The notes under the pieces were generated by a model. That model was not told where the DNA came from. It was given only the letters and a program-made list of their open reading frames with translations, and did not search any database. From Adineta ricciae (lineage: Eukaryota > Rotifera > Eurotatoria > Adinetida > Adinetidae), in assembly GCA_905250025.1 (NCBI GenBank), contig CAJNOJ010000166.1, positions 1 to 64,000 of the forward strand: a DNA stretch of 64,000 nt, given 5' to 3'. The position numbers were made by a program, and so were the translations under genes. This document shows positions 24,664 through 35,267 of this stretch, piece by piece (positions within the stretch are counted from its first letter, which is position 1; each line of letters starts with the position of its first letter).

Positions 24664-27069
24664 TCATAGTTTCTGCTTCGCACGTTCAAAGTTTCTTTTA
24701 ATCAATTGAAGGTGAGGATGTGTCGATGGTAACACTTCTTGAGCGATTTGAACCGCATTTGTGTAAAACAATACAGCAGTCCTTTGATCACCCATGTGAG
24801 AATACGCTGTACCGATGTTGTTGTAGGATGAAGCCACACTAGGATGATTGGGAGGAAGTGATTGTTCTCGTATTTTGAGAGCTTTTTCGTGTGATGAAAG
24901 TGCCTTAGGATAATCACCCATGTGAGAATACGCTGTACCGATGTTGTAGTAGGATGAAGCCACATCTGGGTGATTGGGAGGAAGCGATTGTTCTCGTATT
25001 TTGAGAGCTTGTTCATGTGTTGTAAGTGCCTTGGGATAATCACCCATGTCAGAATACGCTGTACCGATGTTGTTGTAGGATCCAGCCACATCGGGGTGAT
25101 TGGGAGGAAGTGACTGTAGTTGAATTTTGAGAGCTTTTTCACGTGTTGTAAGTGCCTTGGGATAATCACCCATGTCAGAATACGCTGTACCGATGTTATT
25201 GTAGGATCCAGCCACATCGGGGTGATTGGGAGGAAGTGACTGTAGTTGAATTTTGAGAGCTTGTTCATGTGATGAAAGTGCCTCGGGATAATCACCCATG
25301 TGAGAATACGCTGTACCGATGTTGTAGTAGGACGAAGCCACACTAGGATGATTGGGAGGAAGTGATTGCTCTCGTATTTTGAGAGCTTTTTCGTGTGATG
25401 AAAGTGCCTTAGGATAATCACCCATGTCAGAATACGCATTACCAATGTTGTTGTAGGATGAAGCCACATCTGGGTGATTGGGAGGAAGCGATTGTTCTCG
25501 TATTTTGAGAGCTTGTTCATGTGTTGTAAGTGCCTTGGGATAATCACCCATGTCAGAATACGCTGTACCGATGTTGTTGTAGGATCCAGCCACATCGGGG
25601 TGATTGGGAGAAGATGACATCAAGAGAAGTTCAAGAGATTTTCGAAAAAGTGTTATTGCCTCCTCATATTGCCCTCGCTGGTATTTAATGTTACCCAGGT
25701 GATTATAGACATCGATTGCAGAATCTTCAGAGGGCGTTTCATCAATTAGAACTCGACAGATTCGTTCAGCAATGTCTGACTGTCCTATGTCAGCGAGTAC
25801 TACGCTCAGTCGTGACCATCCCTCTGCATTTGGAACGCTTTCTTTTCGAATTTGTTCAGTAAGTATCATCAATTCTTTGTCATTGTCACTCGTCAATGAC
25901 AACGCCACTTCGTACACTTTTTCGTTCCCATCCATTGGCTTAACATCCCTTATGCGAAAGATACTGTGCATTGAAAACAGTACCTCTTCTTCTTCGGGAA
26001 ACTGGCTGATGTGACGAACCGAGGCAAATGACGTTGTTGATTGCTTTGGATCAATTGTAATCACAAATAGAACACTGATCACATCACGGTTCTTTCGATT
26101 TCCTGGGGTAAAGATAAGAGAAACGTTGCGATTCTCACTGGTAGACAGGAAATTATTGAATGACATCAGCCCACCCTTCGTTGCCATCAATTGATCAAAA
26201 TCTTTCTTCGTTAAACTTTGACCACGGTAAACTGGAAAGCATTCAGCAGTAGGTGATGCATCCCCAAACTGCTGCTTGTGCAATTTTTCAATATGTCGAT
26301 GAAGGTCACTGATGAAAAAGCCCATCAATGTGATCACTTCACCATCCATCAGTCGTAATGCACGATTCAGCATACCATATAAAAATCTTTGTGTTGTATA
26401 CCACCAAATAGGTGTGTGCTGATGATATTCGTCTTCCAGTTGTTTCACTTTCTTTCGATCCACTTCAGTATCAACGAAATTATCACAGCAATACTTGACG
26501 AACTGTTTGATATGTTTATCCTTAAATTGGATTGTTAAAAGTATTTCTTTGATGATCTTTGTGTACATAAACGATGGCTCTAGTCGATCTAATCGTTTGT
26601 CAGATTGTACAAAACTCATAGGAATAGCAGTGAGTTCATATCGACGAATGATTTTCGTTAATTGTTCACAGATATGTATAATATCAATGGAAACACTCTT
26701 CACTTTGCACCAGTTTTTCGTCCATTGTTCGTGTCGATTTTGGTCATCACAGAAAATGAAGATCGAATCGATGTTTGAAATATCATGTACACAAGGTACA
26801 AGACGTTGTCCAACTGATCCTGACGTGATCAAACAAACATCTGTATCGGTGAGAGTGAGAATAAAATCGATACATTCATCATTATCGGTGAATGTATAAA
26901 TATCATTGACAATGTGTTGAAGATGTGTGATTGCATTCTGATAGTCTGGATTACTGCTGTGAATGTGAGTGTCAAGCCAAATGACAGAAATATCTTGCGT
27001 CTCTTCAATTTTTATACGATTAAATTCATTTGCTTGTTGAACGGTGGCTGGTGGTGTCTGCTCGAACAT
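24664..27069 (-). CDS. ADP-ribosyltransferase with TPR repeats, copy 1 (original start codon lost)
   Basis: Single exon, 801 residues from the first usable ATG at 27069. In copy 2 the start lies 11 codons further upstream; the aligned triplet here is ATT, so the ancestral ATG is gone. The domains are, in order: an N-terminal alpha/beta region (about 20-140, VIWLDTHIHSS, CLITSGSVGQRLVP, SIFIFC); an arginine-type ART domain (about 225-400) with R in VYRGQ, the FLSTS serine motif and an acidic FPEEEEVLF ending that supplies the E-x-E catalytic pair; then eight 42-residue TPRs of kinesin-light-chain type (SYNNIGTAYSDMGDYPKAL...LPPNHPDVA). Such ARTs transfer ADP-ribose from NAD to arginine; substrate here is unknown. 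There is no signal peptide or membrane segment. This fused architecture is common in bdelloids. About 29 amino-acid differences from copy 2 over the first 460 residues. Confidence 0.88.
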   Translation of the reverse strand: MFEQTPPATVQQANEFNRIKIEETQDISVIWLDTHIHSSNPDYQNAITHLQHIVNDIYTFTDNDECIDFILTLTDTDVCLITSGSVGQRLVPCVHDISNIDSIFIFCDDQNRHEQWTKNWCKVKSVSIDIIHICEQLTKIIRRYELTAIPMSFVQSDKRLDRLEPSFMYTKIIKEILLTIQFKDKHIKQFVKYCCDNFVDTEVDRKKVKQLEDEYHQHTPIWWYTTQRFLYGMLNRALRLMDGEVITLMGFFISDLHRHIEKLHKQQFGDASPTAECFPVYRGQSLTKKDFDQLMATKGGLMSFNNFLSTSENRNVSLIFTPGNRKNRDVISVLFVITIDPKQSTTSFASVRHISQFPEEEEVLFSMHSIFRIRDVKPMDGNEKVYEVALSLTSDNDKELMILTEQIRKESVPNAEGWSRLSVVLADIGQSDIAERICRVLIDETPSEDSAIDVYNHLGNIKYQRGQYEEAITLFRKSLELLLMSSSPNHPDVAGSYNNIGTAYSDMGDYPKALTTHEQALKIREQSLPPNHPDVASSYNNIGNAYSDMGDYPKALSSHEKALKIREQSLPPNHPSVASSYYNIGTAYSHMGDYPEALSSHEQALKIQLQSLPPNHPDVAGSYNNIGTAYSDMGDYPKALTTREKALKIQLQSLPPNHPDVAGSYNNIGTAYSDMGDYPKALTTHEQALKIREQSLPPNHPDVASSYYNIGTAYSHMGDYPKALSSHEKALKIREQSLPPNHPSVASSYNNIGTAYSHMGDQRTAVLFYTNAVQIAQEVLPSTHPHLQLIKRNFERAKQKL

Positions 27070-28021
27070 ATCCAAACTGCCTTGTTTCTGATGTCCAATT
27101 GCTGTGAGATCGGATTATTTATAAGGTAGTTATTGTAAGATGTGAGAAATGGTTGTTTGGTAGAGAACGATAAAAGTAATGTGCTCCTTCACGTTTTATG
27201 AAACTTGGAAAAAACATTCCTTCTTCTTCCTAGACAAACATTCTTACTCTCAAAATGAATCTCTGACGACAGTAGAAGACGAAAAAGAAAAATAACGACA
27301 TTTTGATTTTTAAAACTCGTGAATAGAGCGTAAAGCCGCCAAAACACTGTGGTTTGTTTATACAGCTTCATGCATATAGTCAAACAAAAATCGAACATCG
27401 TACAAAATCGTTGATTTATTCGTTAAATAACTTTTCGATTTCTCATCGAACATAGAAGTTCTCAGCTGAATCAGCAGCTTCTCCAGTTTCAGTCGAATAT
27501 AAATGCAGATGTTAAACGCAAATCGAAGTATAAAATTATTTCTCAAGGAAAACATAATTCTATACATGTACGAGATTAGAACTGCATTCAGTTCTAATAC
27601 ATTTTGAAAGTACAATTCTCATCTTTCTAACTTATTTTTGAAGTTAACAAAAACAGTCGAGTATTCATGTGCATTCGAAGTTACATTAGGCAGCTCATGC
27701 TCTGATTACGAATTACTCGCACCGAGCTTCTGAAACTTCCGTAGTTCAATAGCAAACAACAGGTAAACGTAGTACTAATTATATATGAGGATGATGAAAT
27801 TGAAAATGCCGTCAAAAATGATTACAATTTCAAGTTTGATAATCTAAGCGTCTCGTTGTTATAATTGTCTCATTACTTTAGATACGATTGTTGAGTTACG
27901 AAAAAGTCATGAGTTGCCTAGTTCGAGTTATATGATAAACGGACATCTGATAGACTAATCTCAGTTCGAATATAAATAGATGTATATCTACAAGTTGCGC
28001 TCATCTGTTGGATTCGCTGAA

Positions 28022-29059
28022 CCTTTTCTGAAAGAATTACAAGACTCAGATAAAAACTCTAACGTATATCTCAATCTAATCCGCTTCGAATTAAAGCCAC
28101 TTTGATGCACATTCTTTTTCTTTTAATCCTTTTTCTACTTTATTCATGTCAAACTGCTTTCAATTCATTTGTCCAAAGATGCAAGTATAAGCCCAGGTAA
28201 AAAAATCCGATGCTGGATCCGCAGTATGGGATTGTTCGATCTGGGAAAGGAACACTGTTTCTAAAGATTTACTAATCGACTCTCTTCCCACTATTTACAA
28301 TCAAAAATCGATTTACTTACACTTATTTTATCTCTTCTAAGCCACCCAAATAAACGCCTGGTCGCTCGTTGGTCTGCCTCCAATCGGCCACTCGCGGCTA
28401 GCCATTACATGTCCAACTTTCATTCTTTCATCTAGTTTAAAATCTCCTTCAAATTCAATCAAACCATTTCCTTTCATTCCCTGTTAAAGAATCACCAATG
28501 TTGTGCCATTGTGGCTGTCCAAAACAACATTTGTTAGAGGAAGTATTATTTCGAGTGGTTAGCATCAGATAATGTTTGTGTAATATAGCTGTTTATATAA
28601 TTGTAATGTTATCAATATGCTGATGAGTATGAGTATCCAGCAGACGGACGTTAATCAGCTACTTCGTTTTGTTCTACATATTGCTGCTTCAAACACTATC
28701 GCCTACAAAAAATCTTCTTTGAAAAAAGTGGTACTTTTTCTACAGAAAAACTAACACCAGATTCGATATCCTCGACCTCGGTTACCCTTCGGTCAACCCT
28801 TACTCGACAGCCAAAAAGAGTTTCATTCTTTAATTAGTAATTAGCTAACCAGGTAGGTAATTGTAATTTCAAAAAAGTAACCTCAGATTCGTAATCCTCA
28901 ACCTCGGTCACCTGATCAGTGGTCAATCTTTGATCACTATAGATAAATTTCATTGATTTATAATATGCTGCAATCTGATTGGATTATGCAAACAAAACAA
29001 ACTTTATGCATTTTCATGACTGTATTTATGTCGCCATAACCCTTTCTTTCAGAAAAGGG
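28022..29059 (+). mobile_element. Non-coding TIR-bounded element E2, copy 1
   Basis: Bounded by CCTTTTCTGAAAG (28022-28034) and CTTTCAGAAAAGGG (29046-29059), in the same orientation as E1. It shares with E1 the left-end context (GCGCTCATC...TTGGATTCGCT), one copy of the dispersed GGCTAGCC motif (about 28351-28405) and the paired right-end motifs. Near 28206-28248 it carries a GATCC...GGGATTGTTCGATCTGGG stretch related to the direct repeats that flank the cassette. No coding capacity was seen. Confidence 0.7.
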
Positions 29060-29107
29060 AACGACCCTTAGAAAATCCATGTTTCGGATCCGACATGGAA
29101 TCCGATT

Positions 29108-29194
29108 GGATCCGAGTATAGGATTGTTCGACCTGGGTATACCACTATATCGCTTATACCTCTTTTTATCCTGTGTCTATATTATCATATATAA
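29108..29194 (+). repeat. Right direct repeat flanking cassette copy 1
   Basis: Matches 21819-21914 in the same orientation, with a gap of about eight bases after ACTATATCG. It starts about 50 bases outside the right inverted end of the cassette. Confidence 0.8.
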
Positions 29195-30325
29195 GATGAG
29201 TAAGACGAATACTTCGATATCTGGTATAGGTCTGTGTTTGGATAAATAATTATTTTGTTCCATGTCCGAAAGCCCTGTATATTGATCTGATGAACGAGGC
29301 GAAGTTAGGGTTCATTGGTGTTTGTGGAAGTGCTAAGTGCATTACTTTGGTGCTGTATACCGATGTGGCTGATGTAGTGTTAAGTGTGTTTTGAATTTGC
29401 CGCAAAATCAAAAACCTTAGCAACTCAATATTATACCGATAATGCACTGTTCTTGATCGTTAAATATACAAAAAGAGCAACATTCAAAAGGCTGTGTGTT
29501 ACTTCTTTGAGCACGGTTAACTATTACCAATATGAAACAATAGTAAATGATAAGTCAATACTTTGAAGGTATGAAGAAGGATGATCTTTGGAGATTTATT
29601 AACTTTCACTACCCATCCGCTGATAACAAGATAATAAACAGCGATAGCTCGACTCAGGATCATCTAAAATGTTTCAAAGTTTCACGCCCGACAAAGGGGA
29701 AAGCTTTGCTCAAATGTATTGCTGGAATTCCAAACAGCAAATTAAGTTATCAGTTACATTAAACTTCTCTCTTTGATGCAAATAAGATTGCACAGAATAG
29801 TTTAAATCTAACCATGACCACTACGACCACTGAAAACGATGACAGATCTTTTAGAAAACGAAAATTGGAAACTGAAGACCAAGAGAACGACATTCAGTAG
29901 GTAACGGTGGTAAACAAGTGATCGGTCTCGCTATTGATTAATCAGTTGTTCTCTATTGAATTGTGAATTTTCTTCTTGTCTATTTGGCTGATAAAATAAT
30001 CATTTATGTCTGATAATTCTTCATGATGCAGAATAAAGTGTATGAGCAGAATTCGTCTCTACTACACCAAATCAGTCAATGTCCAGTAACTTTGCCTTCG
30101 TTTCATTCATTCATTCATTGTTGCCGACTAATCAAGCTCGTATACCTGATCTAGATCAACCAAACTCAAGTGCTAAATATCGTACCTTAGAACAGATATT
30201 ACGGTATGCTGAAATAAAAAGATTTCAAATGAAACGTAAGATTCTATCGAATTCTTACGTTGCACGATAAATATTTCTAAAAGTCGAAAATATATTATAA
30301 AGAAGTTTATTATCAAAATTTTTAT
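29195..30325. other. Spacer after cassette copy 1, short ORFs only
   Basis: About 1.1 kb. Short frames (29250-29447 minus, 29547-29762 plus, 30079-30270 plus) show no family resemblance and no consistent splicing. It may be old repeat or decayed gene sequence; I see no definite element ends. Confidence 0.35.
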
Positions 30326-30560
30326 TCAAGGTTTTAATGAAATTTTCCCAACATTTGATTTATGTAAAGTTGGATGACTATGAAATGCATCAAAATTCAT
30401 TGAATCAAGCGCACGTGCAGCGTCAGCTGGTTGTTGAAAATTAACATAAGCACAAACAAGTGATTCATGTGTAGTTATATCACGACAAACACGAATGGGT
30501 AAAACTAAACCAGCTTCAGTTACATATGAGTGAAGATCACCTTCAATACTCAATTGTTTT
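30326..30560 (-). pseudogene. Fragment of a poly(A)-binding protein, first RRM
   Basis: A minus-strand frame of about 75 codons without an ATG. It reads GDLH...VTEA, then LPIRVCRDITTHES, AYVNFQQPADAARALDSMNFD, which is the RRM1 of cytoplasmic PABP, including the RNP1-like AYVNF. A segment of about a dozen residues between VTEA and PIRV is missing, the RNP2 strand is altered, and the frame stops soon after the RRM with only a HKSNVGKI trace of the linker. The remaining RRMs and the C-terminal domain are absent. This looks like a truncated, non-functional copy. Confidence 0.75.
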
Positions 30561-31919
30561 TGAAAGGAAGAGGAAGTGTTCTTATTGAACTTCCCAACAT
30601 AAAATGAAACTAGTGGATAAGATAGTATTCGATAATCTTCAGTACCGTCTGATGTTGAATATTCTTCTATGACTAATAAATAAGTTCACTTTATATGAAG
30701 GATTTAAAACGAATTGTTTAGGTATTGACACTACGATTGAATTTTAATTTTTTTAGTGTTAAAATGAAAAAAAAAAACAATGAATTATGTTCACCTTCAT
30801 TTGTTTCATTTGGACAAATATTTCATCTTTGGAATCCATTATTATTCGTTTTCAAATCTAAACAAAGAAAAACAATAGTTTTTTATCGATATCTTCATTG
30901 GGAATCAATTTGATTAGTTGCTAAATGAAAACCAAATTCTGTTATTATACGTATATGCGACGAACAACAAAGATATATAAAAAGAAACGTAGAATATCTT
31001 TGATCATGATTGGACTTTTTCTTGAGCCGATTCATGTCACTGTGTAGCTCAACTGAACTGACACTGGTTCCAAAAATAAAATTGTTCACTTTCCTATCAT
31101 AGCCCTAAGAATTTGAAAACAGATCTACGAAATGTGCAATTGAATGCTGTGAGTCTCCAAAAGAAAGTGAAGACTATTTTCGAACAGTTTGAAGATTATT
31201 TCTCGAAACATAAGAATCATCATCACAATGGTATGACGAACACCGAGGACACATCCTATTCATCGGTACGGAATGTTGCAAAATCCTTAGACTTACGCGA
31301 TACTAAATAAGTTTAATGATTTGATCAAATATAGCTGGTAACATTGGAACTTCCCACAATCCAGGGAATATTCTTTGTACATGCCGATAAAAGTCTTTAT
31401 CAAACAGTTTTTTCAACATATTACGAATGAGATTACATGACAGACAACACTTGAAAAAGAATGGCTCTATCATCGTCAATGGCGATCACTTAAATAAAGC
31501 ATAAATATATATATTTCATAGATAAGAAAGAATAATGACGTCAGCCCGAACCATCAGATTCTCTAAGCAAGCGAATGAAACGAGGATTTACAATTGCTGT
31601 TTTATTTTCTCGATATTTCTCGATTGAAAATTTGATTTGTTGCATATGACATCGTTCGAATCTGCGATAAACAAAGAGAAAACAAAACCAAATGACACAA
31701 CAGAGAAAGACAATTGACAATAGTTAAAAAGTTCGATTTTGCGTGCAGTCTAAAAGAAACGTTTACATATATTTATATGATATCTCCACACTTATCAGTT
31801 AGAAGTCAACGGTGAACATACACCCATACGAAAAGAAACATTAAATATGGAAGAATGTAGAACGTAGAAATAAATTATTGTTTGATTGTTTCACAAGGAT
31901 GATAACAATGTCAGCATTT
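30561..31919. other. Spacer with one exon-like frame
   Basis: About 1.35 kb, AT-rich. The plus-strand stretch 31094-31310 follows an acceptor-like TATCATAG and reads as a hydrophilic, possibly coiled-coil piece (LKTDLRNVQLNAVSLQKKVK) ending at TAA 31308-31310. No upstream exon was found, so it may be a stray or decayed terminal exon. Nothing else was recognised before the POU gene. Confidence 0.35.
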
Positions 31920-33493
31920 CTATTCATTATCCGAATGATTCGTTGTATCGATTAATTTTGTATCCAGCAATGAACTGTTAGTTGAGTCATTATCGTCAGT
32001 GATCTGGTTGGGTTTGAATTTCTTCGCGGAATTCTTCAACGCCTGTCGTTTATTACAAAACCTAGAAGAGAAGTACATGCTGACAGTTGATCGAAGACTA
32101 AATGGCAACAGTCGATTCATACCAAACACGGATGACTTCTCGATCATAATTTAGCAGTTGGGCAAGTGTTGACATATCAATGCCAGATGGATGTGTATTC
32201 AATTCAAATGCGTCGTTTAGTTTTTCCAATGCTTGAGGAGTGAATGATGTTCGTCGTTTACGTTTTTTCGTGTTGAGATCTGTTACAAGTTCATGCAAAT
32301 TGGTCGGACCATTTTTTAAACTTGAAAAGGAAAGCCAATGCTAGATATGATTTTAAAAGTTTAATCGAAGAGAAATCCTACCGATCACCATATTTCAATT
32401 CAGCTTCGTGCATCCATTTCTCCAGTACCGGCTTTATTTTGGAAGCACTTTTCGGTGTTATATCGAGCTTTTCAAAACGACATATGGCCGATTGACTGTA
32501 AGCTGGACCGCGCGTAACACTCAGTGCTTGACCAACCTGTGTCTGGGTTAAACCTAATGCTAACCTTCGTAATTTGAAAGCTTTAGCAAACTTCTTGATT
32601 TCATCTAGATTAATTCCATCGACTGTCGTTGTTGACGTTATCGCTGCTTCGTCTGAAACAATACACATCATGATATGAAAAGAATCTCGAGGTAAAAGCG
32701 ACAGCCATACTGTTATTCAAAGGCAGTGTTGCAAGTGTCGTTGCTATTGTCGGAGAATTATCTTCATCGTCAAAAGCGGATTTTTCGTTGGTATCCGATA
32801 AACTATGTCAAATATATTGTGTGAGTGATATCACAATCGATTCTTCAATGCGTACCTGCAATCGATTGATTCGTTTCGATATTTCATATTAATAGGGGAA
32901 TTTGCTCTTGCCTAAATGAAATATTGGAATGAATTCTTGGTGCATTTAACTAATTATTTCTTACGGAAATCGATTCTGCGTGTGAGGATTTTTGTGTTTT
33001 GTTATTATCCACAAGTGTCGGTATTGCACCGAGTGCTATTTAAAAAGAAAAGACAAACCGGAAGGGAATAATAGCATATAGAGAGATATAGAACAAGAAG
33101 AACTTACAAGAATTTTGTTGTTGAAATAGAAGAGCACTATTATTGAGAAGTAATTGTAATGCATTCGTAAGAGGATTATTAGTAAATGATAATAACGGAG
33201 GGCAAGTCGCTCCTACAAAAGATATGAAAATGAAATGTTCAGTTGGAAAATACGGAGGAAATTTGTTTACCAGAAAGTAATAATTGTGTAAAGAATTGTT
33301 GCTGTTGTTGTGGAGACGTAAGATTGGGGAACAGTGTCGAAAGAAACGGATTCATATGAAGATTTGCTGGCGTACAAGATGTATTCATCGAATGATCTTT
33401 AAGTGTTCTCATGATGAAATTGATATAGATTGGTTTGTAAAAACATTTACCTTCTAATTGTTGAGATTTCTTCGAAATTGTTGGAAGTGTCAT
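31920..33493 (-). CDS. POU-domain transcription factor, class 6 type, 9 exons
   Basis: The model is complement(join(31920..32061, 32123..32320, 32382..32652, 32711..32802, 32856..32911, 32965..33035, 33108..33212, 33271..33396, 33451..33493)), 367 residues. All introns are 53-72 nt except as phase requires, and all close. The POU-specific domain is at about 177-254 (EIKKFAKAFKLRRLALGLTQ, AICRFEKLDITPKSASKIKP). The POU homeodomain is at about 274-333 (KRKRRTSFTPQALEKL, VIRVWFCNKRQ), with W48, C50 and N51 in the expected places. LGLTQTQVGQAL and ITPKSA match POU6F1/POU6F2 and Drosophila pdm3 better than other classes. The N-terminal half is Gln/Asn/Ser-rich. It would act in the nucleus as a sequence-specific DNA-binding factor, probably neural. 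Confidence 0.92.
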
Positions 33494-35267
33494 ATGTTTA
33501 TGTTCTAGAAGGAGATCTAATCTTCATATGCTTGATTTGACTTATCTAGATTTCAAACTCGACTGTTTACACATCTCTTGTGCTTATTTTAACTCGACTG
33601 TTTATGTATTCTTATCGCGCGTGTATATGCTCCTCTCGCACTTGCTCGAGAATGTGAAACGCACCACACATACTCTCTCACTTTCGAGTAAGTAAGCACC
33701 ATCTTCACGCGTTGTCCCATTGGTAATTTGATTCCACATTTTTTTTGTTCTATACTATTTGATGACTACGCGTTGTATTTTATGCGCAAACGAAAAACGA
33801 TAGATAGGCAACAGCGACGCCGGAACGAACTGAAATATAAATTGACTTTCACTGTTTAGTGCTACATCGATCGAATGAAGTTAAACTCGAACCAGGTGCA
33901 ATTTTAATTGTGTGTGTATGTATGCGCATATCTATCTCTACACGCATAAGTGAGATTCGCACTCATTCTCATCAGCGAACTACAATAAAAGAGACAAGGC
34001 GAGCGAAAAAAGAATCGCGAAAGAAACACATAAATTAAAGAGATTGTTCCAAATATGCAAAAAAAGACAAGAGAAAGAGAGAGAGAGAAAAGGAAAAAAG
34101 CTCATTAATATTATCTTGATAACGAAATCGAAGTACATATGTGAAAAGAATGAAAGAATAATGATGATGGTGTTTATGCAAATATGAAGCGAGAGAGAGA
34201 AGAAAATTCGTAGTTTTTCTCCTTATTTTGGATAATTTATGCTAAACGCACATCAGCAGAGAAGAAGAAGAAAAAGACGGGAAAAGATTCTATCACATCC
34301 AAAATCGATGCGAATGAAAAAAAGAAAGAATATTCACAATTATGCACAATCGACACTATCTCTCTTTTTGCTTCTCTTCTATCTACTTGCTTTGCTTGTC
34401 AACGAGCGATTCATATTTCTTTTCTTCTTGTTCTTCTTCTTTTTAGCCTCTTTTGTTATATGTTTCCAATATGTGCAAAAAGAATAAAAAAAAGGAAGGA
34501 GAGAAGGAATATTGACGAAGAGAAAANTAGATATGTTAATAAATAAAAAGCATTATAATAATATATATATAGATATTAATAAAATATTCAAATCTAGATA
34601 AAGCACATAAAAATAACATTTAGATCGTTTAATTCATTTATTGACACTTCCGTTAGCCTCGATAGAAGTGAGACTGTCTAAATAAATTTTCTCGGACTCA
34701 TTCGAGATAATTTTACATCTATGATGCGATCAGAAAACAACAACAAGACGAGTTGATGTTTGCTAGAAATGGTTGTCGTTCAAATATTGCCGAAGATATG
34801 ATAATTATCAATAAAATATGCATCTAGAAGACAATTTGTTTCAGATCAGAAATGGTGAGTAACTAGAGAATGAAAGATAATATCTCTGTATAGGAGAGAA
34901 AATGTTGTGCCATTTACCTGACGGCTGACTAAATCATTTCACATTGAAATGTTCACTTGTTGAGTACAGTTCATTAATTTTCAAAATAGTTTTTACGTTC
35001 ATCAAATCGGAGAGATGAAATATAGTTGTTGATGGAGTTCAACACATAAGATGTTGCACAGTTATCAACAGAGTCATACGATCGTCAATGAGTTACTATA
35101 AGAATTTTTACGATTGACAAATACCGGTACAGATGTGTTCTGTCGTACCCGAATTTCAATTTTATTAAAATATGTGCAATCCTATTTATAATAACTGTTG
35201 CCTTTTATTTATCTAACAAATAAATAGAAGGGAAATCTGTTTCGTAGAACGTCTTCGCTATCTGTTT
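33494..35267. other. Spacer upstream of the POU gene
   Basis: About 1.8 kb between the POU start and the 3' end of the protease gene. It is low in coding potential and rich in GA/AAG tracts (33990-34300) and poly-pyrimidine tracts. It is probably 5' UTR and regulatory DNA of the POU gene. One ambiguous base (n) is at 34528. The ORF at 34239-34487 is low-complexity and not credible. Confidence 0.45.

Larger units (their letters stand above)
21917..29060. mobile_element. Composite cassette copy 1: E1 - ART-TPR gene - E2
   Basis: A roughly 7.1-kb unit whose whole length recurs at 49346-56131. It consists of repeat element E1 (21943-24388), a single-exon ART-TPR gene on the minus strand, and repeat element E2 (28022-29059). 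E1 and E2 are related to each other and lie in the same orientation. The outermost shared bases are an inverted pair, CCCTTTTCTGAAAG at 21943-21956 and CTTTCAGAAAAGGG at 29046-29059. Sequence similarity between the two copies ends within a few tens of bases of these motifs. No transposase was found, so mobility is inferred from boundaries only. Confidence 0.75.

Noticed and set aside
24702..25595. A 297-codon minus-strand frame in another phase of the TPR array (and its counterpart at 51573-52718)
   Set aside because: Shadow of the repetitive TPR coding sequence: repeated 126-bp units keep any phase open. It has no independent family resemblance.
24700..25660. Regularly spaced direct repeats that could suggest a CRISPR array or satellite
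   Set aside because: The period is exactly 126 bases and encodes 42-residue TPRs in a long open frame; there are no constant short repeats with variable spacers.
34239..34487. 82-codon ORF rich in Arg, Lys, Leu and Phe
   Set aside because: Translation of purine and pyrimidine tracts in a regulatory spacer; no coding signature.
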